DNA of 64,000 nt from CAYSYY01 sp964576115 [NCBI: uncultured Gemmatimonadota bacterium] (lineage in GTDB: Bacteria; Blakebacterota; Blakebacteria; Blakebacterales). A model generated the notes under the pieces. The model searched no databases. It was not told where the DNA came from and saw only the letters and a list, made by a program, of their open reading frames with translations. The stretch covers positions 1 to 64,000 of the forward strand of contig CAZNUA010000008.1 in assembly GCA_964576115.1 (NCBI GenBank). Reading direction: 5' to 3'. The position numbers and the translations under genes are program-made. This document shows, one piece after another, positions 42,893 through 50,326 of the stretch. The first letter of the stretch is position 1, and the number at the start of each line of letters is the position of its first letter.

Positions 42893-44419
42893 GTGGCACG
42901 GAGCGGAGCAGAGAAGTCGGTCATCGTCATCGGAGCCGGTCCGGGGGGGCTGACAGCGGCCATGATCCTGGCCCACCGCGGCTTCCGGGTGACCGTACTG
43001 GAAAAGCGCGACCGGGTCGGGGGCCGCAACGGCGAGTTACGGGTCGGCGAGTACAGTCACGACATCGGCCCGACCTTCCTGATGATGAAGTTCCTGCTCG
43101 ACAGCATTTTCGAGATCACCGGCCGCCGGGTTGAGGATTACATGGAGTTCCGGCTTCTCGATCCGATGTACGAACTCGTCCACGACGGCTACTCGTTTTT
43201 CCCCACTTCCGATCGGGAGAAGATGCGGGCCGAAGTGGCACGGGTTTTCCCCGGCCAGGAAGCGGGCTATGAGACCTTCATGAAGCGCGAGCAGGTCCGC
43301 TTCAACCGTATGTACCCCTGCCTGCAGAAGCACTACTCGACCCTGGGCTCCTATCTCGATCCGGTCCTGGTGCGGGCCATGCCGCACCTGGCGTTCACCA
43401 AATCGCTCTACGGCGTGCTCTCGCGCTACTTCGGCCCCGAGGCAATGCGGATCAGCTTCACCTTTCAATCGAAATATCTCGGCATGTCGCCCTGGTCGTG
43501 CCCGGGGGCTTTCGCGATCATCCCCTTCATCGAGCACGGCTACGGGATCTGGCACGTGCAGGGCGGGCTCTGCCGCATATCCGACGGCATGGCCCGGGTC
43601 GTCGAAGAAGAGGGGGGCGAGATCCGTCTCGAGACCCCGGTCAGGAAAATCATCACCGAGGGCCGGTCGGCCCGCGGGGTCGAACTGACCGACGGCACCC
43701 GGCTCGAAGCCGACGATGTGATCATCAACGCCGATTTCGCTCACGCCATGACGCACCTGACCGAACCGGGCCAGGTACGCAAGTACACTCCCGCCGACCT
43801 CGACCGCCGGGAGTACTCCTGCTCGACCTACATGCTCTACCTGGGTCTGGACACCCTGTACGAGATGCCCCACCACACCATCGTCTTCGCGTCCGATTAC
43901 GAGCGGAACCTCGATGAGATCGCCAACCGTAAAGTGCTCTCCGAGGATTTCAGCTTCTACGTGCGCAACGCGTCGGTCACCGATCCGCATATCGCCCCGG
44001 CCGGTCACAGCTCGGTCTATATCCTGGTGCCGGTGCCCAACAACCAGAGCACAATCGACTGGGACTCTGAAGCCGGTCCCTTCCGCGAGCGGGTACTCTC
44101 AGCCATCGAGAAGCGCACCGCCATGACCGATCTGCGCCGGCACATCGTCTCCGAAGAGGTCATCCACCCCGGCACCTGGGAAAGCGAGCGGGATGTTTAC
44201 TGCGGGGCAACCTTCAACCTGGCGCACAGCCTGAACCAGATGCTCTACCTGCGGCCGCGCAACCGCTTCGAGGAATGGGATCACTGCTATCTGGTTGGAG
44301 GAGGCACCCACCCCGGGAGCGGTCTGCCGACGATCTACGAATCGGGCCGCATCTCGGCCGACATGCTCTCGAAGCGTTACGGTTATCCGGTCGATCCGCC
44401 GCTCCCCCTGCCGGAGTGA
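42893..44419 (+). CDS. Phytoene desaturase-like FAD oxidoreductase (CrtI family)
   Basis: 508 residues from a GTG at 42893, with GGGAGAGAGG upstream; the ATG at 42836 has no ribosome site. The Rossmann FAD motif VIVIGAGPGGLTAAMI begins near residue 10, with VLEKRDRVGGRNG next, and the C-terminal CrtI signature is YLVGGGTHPGSGLPTIYESG. It belongs to the carotenoid desaturase/isomerase superfamily, but no phytoene synthase or other carotenoid gene is in the window, so the substrate could be carotenoid or another polyene or retinoid-like lipid. Confidence 0.85.
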   Translation: MARSGAEKSVIVIGAGPGGLTAAMILAHRGFRVTVLEKRDRVGGRNGELRVGEYSHDIGPTFLMMKFLLDSIFEITGRRVEDYMEFRLLDPMYELVHDGYSFFPTSDREKMRAEVARVFPGQEAGYETFMKREQVRFNRMYPCLQKHYSTLGSYLDPVLVRAMPHLAFTKSLYGVLSRYFGPEAMRISFTFQSKYLGMSPWSCPGAFAIIPFIEHGYGIWHVQGGLCRISDGMARVVEEEGGEIRLETPVRKIITEGRSARGVELTDGTRLEADDVIINADFAHAMTHLTEPGQVRKYTPADLDRREYSCSTYMLYLGLDTLYEMPHHTIVFASDYERNLDEIANRKVLSEDFSFYVRNASVTDPHIAPAGHSSVYILVPVPNNQSTIDWDSEAGPFRERVLSAIEKRTAMTDLRRHIVSEEVIHPGTWESERDVYCGATFNLAHSLNQMLYLRPRNRFEEWDHCYLVGGGTHPGSGLPTIYESGRISADMLSKRYGYPVDPPLPLPE

Positions 44420-44472
44420 AAGCCCTCAAACCGTGGCCTGCAACCGGCGGACGGGAGGACGGCAAAGAGTGA

Positions 44473-45798
44473 TCACTGCCCCCGGTGATCGCGGTGGAAA
44501 GCTTCCAGGCGGTGTCGCAGTTCGGGTACCTGTTCCAGTGAGGTGAGCGAAACGCAGGCCCGGATCCCCTCTCCGACATGGCTCCCGGTGGTGTTCAGAC
44601 CGATGGCGCTGATGCCGTAATAGATCAGTTCCTCGACCAGTCCGGCGCAGTCGAAACCGGGATAGGTAACGGTGAAATAAAAGCCGTCGGCCAGCGGTTC
44701 GCCCAGATCGTTGTCGTACACCAGGCTGAAGCCGTTCTCGAGGAAAGCGGCTTTCATGGCCTCGGCCCGGCGGGCGTACTCGCGCACCGGTTCGGTGAAG
44801 CGGAAGTCCCCCTCGACGGCCGCCCGCAGGATCGCCGCCAGGCCGTACTGCGGACCTTCCGGCACGCCGGCGGTGGTGGGGTAGATCCCGCCGGCAACGA
44901 AGGCGTAGCCGGGACTCGAGGTGCCGAAGTAGCGGGCCAGATTCTCCGATTCCTCGTCGAAGAGCGCCGGGCTGACAACCGCCAGGGCGACCCGCTGTCC
45001 GGCATAGGAAAAGATCTTCGAGGAGGAGATCAGCAGAACGTACTGATCGGTGTAGCGGGCCACCGTGGGCTGATAGGGCGGCTCGAAAGGCACGCCGTAC
45101 TCGGCCCGGAAATCCATACCGAAGTAGGCCAGGTCCTCGATGGCCAGAACACCGTACTCGCTGCAGAGCCGACCGATCCCCTCGAGTTCCGATTCCTTGA
45201 AACAGACCCAGGAGGGGTTGTTGGGATTGCTGTAGAGCAAACCGCCGACCCGCCCGGTGGCGAAGTGCTTTTCAACTGCCGCCACCAGGTCGTCACCCCG
45301 GCAGGAATGCACGTCGATCGAGTCGTTCTCGAGTCCCCACACCCGGCACTGCAGTTTGTTGACCGGGAAACCCGGATCGAGAAAAAGAATGGTGTCGCGG
45401 CCGGGCAGCCGCCGTCCGGCGATACCCATGCTGATGAAACCGCCGTGCATGGCCCCGACGGTCGGGATACAGCACTCCGCCGGCAGATCGAGATCAAGGA
45501 AGGCCCGGACGAAATTTCGGCCGGCCTCTTTGAGAACCGGCACCCCGTCGAAGGGAGCATAGACCCGGGCCAGTCCCCGCTCGCGCAGGGCCTCGATCTC
45601 GGCCTCGATGGCGATCGGATTCGGTTCCAGACCGGGCACACCGAGTTCCATCCGGATGAAGGACAGGCCGGTGCTCTCCTCGATGGCGCTGATGATCCGG
45701 TTCACTTCACGGATCGACGCGTTACCGACCGCAATGCCGTGCTCGGCGATGATGCCGTCGACGACTGTCCGCTCGAGAGGAACGGGCTGGAAGGACAT
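44473..45798 (-). CDS. Class I/II PLP-dependent aminotransferase
   Basis: 441 residues from ATG 45798, with GGAGG 7 bases upstream; the frame opens at 45915 but the extra part lacks family similarity. Fold-type I pattern: LYSNPNNPSW (NPNNP motif), AIEDLAYFGMDF (Asp), and LLISSSKIFSYAGQRVA with the PLP lysine. The final third has the conserved arginine region (GEGIRACVSLTS). It belongs to the aspartate-aminotransferase superfamily; a phosphoserine aminotransferase role cannot be claimed, because that is a different class. Substrate unknown. Confidence 0.88.
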   Translation of the reverse strand: MSFQPVPLERTVVDGIIAEHGIAVGNASIREVNRIISAIEESTGLSFIRMELGVPGLEPNPIAIEAEIEALRERGLARVYAPFDGVPVLKEAGRNFVRAFLDLDLPAECCIPTVGAMHGGFISMGIAGRRLPGRDTILFLDPGFPVNKLQCRVWGLENDSIDVHSCRGDDLVAAVEKHFATGRVGGLLYSNPNNPSWVCFKESELEGIGRLCSEYGVLAIEDLAYFGMDFRAEYGVPFEPPYQPTVARYTDQYVLLISSSKIFSYAGQRVALAVVSPALFDEESENLARYFGTSSPGYAFVAGGIYPTTAGVPEGPQYGLAAILRAAVEGDFRFTEPVREYARRAEAMKAAFLENGFSLVYDNDLGEPLADGFYFTVTYPGFDCAGLVEELIYYGISAIGLNTTGSHVGEGIRACVSLTSLEQVPELRHRLEAFHRDHRGQ

Positions 45799-45950
45799 GG
45801 GGCAGCCTCCGTGGTGCGAGCCGGGAACGCAGAAGCGGGGCAGGCGACGGGCGCCGGGGCGCAGATGCGCCGGAGCGCCTCCGGCAATGTAATACGGGCT
45901 CACCGTCAGCGGCAATTCCCCTTCCCGGTTCTCTCCCCTATTATGCAGGC

Positions 45951-46310
45951 ATGGATCTCGAACAGCTGGCCGAAGAGTGCGATATCGAATTCACCCGCAC
46001 GGGGGGACCCGGGGGGCAGCACCGCAACCGCTCCTCGACTGCGGTGCGCCTGACCCACCGCCCGACCGGTATCAGCGTGGTGGCCGGTGATTCCCGCTCG
46101 CAGTACCAGAACCGTCTGGCCGCCCTCGAGCGGCTGTCCGAAAAACTCGACGCCCTCGAGCGTGAGCGCCGCGAGACCGAACGCCGGAAGAAACGGAAGA
46201 AACGAGCCTTCCGCGCCGACCGTGAAAAGCGCCTGCGCGAAAAAAAGGAACGGGCGCGGAAGAAAGCGCTCAGAACCCGGATCCGGCCCTCGGACGCCGA
46301 CCGGATCTGA
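45951..46310 (+). CDS. Release-factor-like GGQ domain protein (ArfB/ICT1 type)
   Basis: 119 residues. RTGGPGGQHRNRSSTAVRL holds the GGQ motif that hydrolyses peptidyl-tRNA at the ribosome peptidyl transferase centre. PTGISVVAGDSRSQYQNRLAA resembles domain 3 of class-1 release factors. The C-terminal 55 residues are very rich in Arg and Lys (ERRKKRKKRAF), as in ArfB, whose basic tail reads the empty mRNA channel. There is no codon-recognition domain. Likely role: rescue of stalled ribosomes. A TATTAT at 45939-45944 ends 6 bases before the ATG, suggesting a possible leaderless transcript. Confidence 0.85.
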   Translation: MDLEQLAEECDIEFTRTGGPGGQHRNRSSTAVRLTHRPTGISVVAGDSRSQYQNRLAALERLSEKLDALERERRETERRKKRKKRAFRADREKRLREKKERARKKALRTRIRPSDADRI

Positions 46311-46327
46311 CCCCGGGGAGGATACCC

Positions 46328-46753
46328 ATGTCATTCGGACTCGATCCGCTGCAGCAGGACCGCACCGATTCCCTCTGGACAATCAGGGATACGATCGGCC
46401 TGATTCTGCTCGCCATCGGAGCCTTCATCGGGATATGGATCTTCGTGCAGGTCATGCAGCTATTCCGGGATCCGTTGACGATGGATGTGTTCCGTGCCCT
46501 GGTCAGCGGCGATCTCCTCCTCACCCCGGCCCGCAGTGCCAATCCGGGCCTGCAGGTACCCCGGGAGTTTCTCAGCTACCTGATCGTGATCTTCCTGCTG
46601 ATGGTCGCCACTGGGGTGGCCAAGGCATTCATCACCGGGGGCGTCAGCCTCCTCACCGGCGACCTGCAGCGGATGATCAAACGGCTGACCGGCCGGTTCG
46701 AAGAACAGTTGAGCGGCGTAAAGGATTCGATCCGTCGCCAGTTCCCCCAGTAG
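46328..46753 (+). CDS. Small two-helix membrane protein of unknown function
   Basis: 141 residues; GGGGAGG stands before the ATG. Two hydrophobic segments span about residues 23-43 (GLILLAIGAFIGIWIFVQV) and 83-101 (FLSYLIVIFLLMVATGVAK), followed by an amphipathic basic C-terminus (RMIKRLTGRFEEQL). I recognise no family. It is 17 bases after the release-factor-like gene and probably shares its transcript. Confidence 0.7.
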   Translation: MSFGLDPLQQDRTDSLWTIRDTIGLILLAIGAFIGIWIFVQVMQLFRDPLTMDVFRALVSGDLLLTPARSANPGLQVPREFLSYLIVIFLLMVATGVAKAFITGGVSLLTGDLQRMIKRLTGRFEEQLSGVKDSIRRQFPQ

Positions 46754-46778
46754 CGGATCTATCAATGCTCCAGGTTTA

Positions 46779-47459
46779 TTATCTCCGCGAGAACCGCTCC
46801 GAGTAGGAATGCAGCGTATAGAGCGCCGCCAGCGGATTATGCCCCATGACCCTGTCCTTGGCCGCGAAGACGGTGACCGGGGCCACCGAGTGTTTGAAAA
46901 AGAGCGAATCGTGCCCCACGCAGAGGCCGATCAGAATGTTGAAATCGGTGCCGGCTTCGTTCAGGACCAGGGCCTGGGCGATCGGACTGCACATCGATTC
47001 GAATTCCCCGATCCGGATCTTCTCGGTATCGCGGATACCGATCGTCTCTTTCGGCGTGCAGCCCACCTTGCAGACGATCGAGACCGTTTCGAAGCCGGCG
47101 GCCTCCAGCGCCTCTTCGAGCAGAGCGGCTTCGCCGTGCAGGCCGGCGCAGAAGGCGATTCCCAGCCGCCTGAAGTTCATCTTGCGGGCGAAGTCGATGA
47201 TCTCCTCCAGGCGCGGTTTGATGGGATGCTTGATATACGGTTTCTGCTCGCGGTTGCCGTAGCCCTCGGCTTCCTGGATCGACGCCTGGCGGGCGAACTC
47301 GCGGATGTCGGGGTCCTCGTAGCGGGCCGTGGCCCGTTCCACGACCTCCTTCATCTTCACCGTCGGGCAGGTCCCGGGGCCGGTTCCCTCGGGGGTCCGG
47401 CAGATTCGATCGGCGGCTTGTACGGCGCAGCTGGCGCATCGGGGCAGTTCTGAGGCCAT
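46779..47459 (-). CDS. DUF1847 family cysteine-rich metal-binding protein
   Basis: 226 residues from ATG 47459; AAGGAG 7 bases upstream, while the open frame starts at 47810. The N-terminus CASCAVQAADRIC followed by GPGTCPTVKM is a cysteine motif expected to bind metal. Later cysteines lie in IVCKVGCTPKETIGI, ESMCSPI and IGLCVGHDSLFFKHS. This matches the DUF1847 family found in anaerobic bacteria and archaea; its function is unknown. Convergent with the small membrane protein gene, 25 bases away. Confidence 0.88.
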   Translation of the reverse strand: MASELPRCASCAVQAADRICRTPEGTGPGTCPTVKMKEVVERATARYEDPDIREFARQASIQEAEGYGNREQKPYIKHPIKPRLEEIIDFARKMNFRRLGIAFCAGLHGEAALLEEALEAAGFETVSIVCKVGCTPKETIGIRDTEKIRIGEFESMCSPIAQALVLNEAGTDFNILIGLCVGHDSLFFKHSVAPVTVFAAKDRVMGHNPLAALYTLHSYSERFSRR

Positions 47460-47655
47460 CGTTCGTCTCCTTGCCTGTTCGACGGTCGTGCAGGTTCGAT
47501 GATTCTCTACGATACGTTGCGATTGCGCGCAAGACGACGCCAAAGCGGGCGGCCCGGGCCCCGCTTGCGCCGGGGGTGCGGGCGGGAATAGACTCCGATA
47601 CAGCCCGTCGCGGCCCGGCGCCGGCATCGACCCGACACCCGCAGGAGTACTGCTG

Positions 47656-50286
47656 ATGAACCTCCTCCCCGTTTCCGTGCGCACCCGACACGTCTCCGGC
47701 ACCCTGGTGGTGCTGCTTCTGGCCCTGGTCCTCTCCCCACCCCTGCAGCTCGAGGCGCAGACTCTGATCACTCCCGAGGAGCACCTCGGTTTCCCGGTCG
47801 GCACCGACAACGAGCTGGCCCACTGGGACGAGATCCTGGCCTACCTGCACCTGGCCGATGCGGCCACCGACCGCATCACGGTCGACATTCTGGGCCAGAG
47901 CACCCTGGGACGCGATCTTCCCCTGGTCATCGTGACCAGCGAGGCGAACATGGCCGATCTGGATCGGATCAGAACGATCAATCAGCGGCTCTACGATCCC
48001 GACTCGATCACGACCGAAGCCGAAGCACAGCGGCTCATCGCCGAGGGCAAGGTCGTTGTCGCGGTCACCCTGGCCATCCACGCTTCCGAGATCGGTTCGA
48101 CCCAGATGGTGCTCGACGCCGTCTACCGGCTGGCCACCGAAGAGAGCCCCTACATCCGGAACATTCTCGACAATGTCGTCCTCCTGCTCTTCCCCTGCCT
48201 GAATCCCGACGGTCAGGCGATGGAGGTGGAGTGGTTCGATCAGACGTTCGGAACCGAGTATGAAGGCGCCCGCCTGCCTACCCTCTACCATCACTATGTC
48301 GGGCACGACACCAACCGCGACGCGTACATGTTCAGTCAGGTCGAGACCCGCCTGCTCGGTCGCGTGCTGTACCATGAATGGTTCCCCGAGGTCTGGCTCG
48401 ACGAGCACCAGATGGGTAACCGCGGGGCCCGCATCTTCATCATGCCGGCCGACGGCCCCCCAAACCCGAACGTCGATCCCTGGATCTACCGCACCGCCGG
48501 CCTGCTCGGCTTCGCCCAGGCTCTGGCTCTCGACGAGGCGGGCAAGCCCGGTGCGGTGTACGGGCAGACCTATACCTACTGGTGGCAGGGTGCCATGGGG
48601 TGGACCGGCTGGTGGCACAACATGGCCGGCATGCTCAGCGAACTGGCCAGTGTGAACAACCTGGCCTCGCCGGTCGAGACACCGGTCGGCGAACTGCAGC
48701 TCCAGCCCGGCGGGGAGCGCGGCGGTGGAGGCGGATATGCGCGCACTGCCGGTGGATCTCCGCCCCGCGACCGCTATCCGCGGGTCAATTACCTGGTGCC
48801 GTGGCAGGGCGGCCGCTGGACTCTGCGCGACATCGTCGATTACGAGCTCATCATCACCTTCGCCCTGCTCGATGCCTGCGCCGACATGCGCGAGAATCTC
48901 CTCTCGGGAATCCGGGAGGTGAACCGGCGCACGGTCGAGAAGGGCCGGGCCGGCAACCCGTGGGCGATCCTGGTTCCCGCCGATCAGCACGACGAGCCCA
49001 CGGTGGCTAAATTCATCTCGATCCTGCGCATGGGCGGGATCGAGATCGAACGGGCCACCGCCCCCTTTACGGCCGGCGGTGAAGCATACCCGGAGGGCAC
49101 CTATGTCATTCCGATGGCGCAGGTCTTCCGCAATTACGCCAAGGACCTGCTCGAACCGCAGGTCTACCCCTCGACCGACGCCCCCTACGACGTCGCGGGC
49201 TGGAGCCTGGGGATGCAGATGGGGATCGAGACAATCTTCGTGGATGATGCCTTTACCTATGAGGGTGAGGCGATCGGCGACGCCCCACCCCTTTCCTGGG
49301 GCCTTTTCGGCGAGGGGAACACCTTCCTGCTCGACGCCCGGGCCAACGACAGCTTCACCGCCGCCCTGCGTCTGCTGCGGGCCGGGCACACGGTCGGTCG
49401 GCTGACCGAGCCGGTCGCGGCGGCCGGCTCTGAACTGCCGGCCGGCACTTTCGTGGTCAGCGGCTCCCGGGCCAGGGCCGACGTCGAAGCCGCTGCCCGC
49501 GACCTGGGTCTCGCGGTGCACGCCGTGGGCCGGACGCGGGCCGGGGTGCGACTCGATCGGGCTCCGCGGGTGGCGCTCTACCAGGCCTGGGGGGGCAACA
49601 TGGAAGAGGGATGGACCCGCTACGTGCTGGACACCTTTGACTTCGAACCGATCACCATCCACCCCGCCGACATCCGGGACCGGACCGATCTGCGCTCATC
49701 GTATGATGCCATCATCTTCGCCGGCGACCGAGTGCGCACCGTCCTCTCGGGGCAGACGGGCGACCGAACCCCCGAGGAGTACCGGGGGGGGATCGAGGAA
49801 TCGGGGATCGAAGCCCTGCGGGAGTTCGTCGACTCCGGCGGCACCCTTGTCCTGATCGGGGGTGCCACCCAGATCGGCACCGAGTGGTTCGAGGTTCCTT
49901 TCGAGAACATGCTGCAGGGCGTGCCGCGCGACAGTTTCTACTGCCCCGGCTCGGTCCTCGAGGTTGACGTTGATCCCTCGGTGTCGATGGCCTGGGGCAT
50001 GCCCGAGCGGGCCTGCGTCATGTTTGCCAGCGATCAGGTCTTCGCACCCGCCGGAGGGGTGGATCCCGAAGCCATGCAGGTCGCCGCCCGTTTCGGGGAC
50101 GAGGATCCCCTGCGCTCGGGCTGGCTGCGCGGGCCCGGGTACCTGGCCGGCGGGATCGGGGCGGTCACCTGGTCATACGGTGACGGCCGGATCGTGCTGC
50201 TGCCCCTGCGCGTACAGCGCCGCTCGCAGACCCACGGCACTTTCAAACTGCTCTTCAATCCGCTTCTGAACAGCGTCAAGAGATGA
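47656..50286 (+). CDS. Large exported M14-family metallopeptidase with C-terminal amidotransferase-like domain
   Basis: 876 residues. Signal peptide (VVLLLALVLSPPLQLEAQ). Zinc motif LAIHASEIGSTQ (HxxE) and a later LDEHQMGNRG histidine fit the M14 peptidase branch often annotated as zinc carboxypeptidase. LNPDGQAMEVEW and DTNRDAY resemble M14 substrate-binding motifs. Residues 540-870 form a Rossmann-like domain similar to a class I glutamine amidotransferase fold (FAGDRVRTVLSG, GGTLVLIGGATQ) without a visible Cys-His-Glu triad. It is 40 bases upstream of the BNR-propeller gene, and the two probably act together on proteins outside the cell. Confidence 0.83.
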   Translation: MNLLPVSVRTRHVSGTLVVLLLALVLSPPLQLEAQTLITPEEHLGFPVGTDNELAHWDEILAYLHLADAATDRITVDILGQSTLGRDLPLVIVTSEANMADLDRIRTINQRLYDPDSITTEAEAQRLIAEGKVVVAVTLAIHASEIGSTQMVLDAVYRLATEESPYIRNILDNVVLLLFPCLNPDGQAMEVEWFDQTFGTEYEGARLPTLYHHYVGHDTNRDAYMFSQVETRLLGRVLYHEWFPEVWLDEHQMGNRGARIFIMPADGPPNPNVDPWIYRTAGLLGFAQALALDEAGKPGAVYGQTYTYWWQGAMGWTGWWHNMAGMLSELASVNNLASPVETPVGELQLQPGGERGGGGGYARTAGGSPPRDRYPRVNYLVPWQGGRWTLRDIVDYELIITFALLDACADMRENLLSGIREVNRRTVEKGRAGNPWAILVPADQHDEPTVAKFISILRMGGIEIERATAPFTAGGEAYPEGTYVIPMAQVFRNYAKDLLEPQVYPSTDAPYDVAGWSLGMQMGIETIFVDDAFTYEGEAIGDAPPLSWGLFGEGNTFLLDARANDSFTAALRLLRAGHTVGRLTEPVAAAGSELPAGTFVVSGSRARADVEAAARDLGLAVHAVGRTRAGVRLDRAPRVALYQAWGGNMEEGWTRYVLDTFDFEPITIHPADIRDRTDLRSSYDAIIFAGDRVRTVLSGQTGDRTPEEYRGGIEESGIEALREFVDSGGTLVLIGGATQIGTEWFEVPFENMLQGVPRDSFYCPGSVLEVDVDPSVSMAWGMPERACVMFASDQVFAPAGGVDPEAMQVAARFGDEDPLRSGWLRGPGYLAGGIGAVTWSYGDGRIVLLPLRVQRRSQTHGTFKLLFNPLLNSVKR

Positions 50287-50326
50287 GCCCGGGAGCCCGA
50301 ACCGGGACACGTCCAAAGGAGTATCG

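Noticed and set aside
46837-49662. 941-codon minus-strand open frame
   Set aside because: It runs through the M14 peptidase and DUF1847 genes; the real DUF1847 start is 47459 and the rest has no family features.
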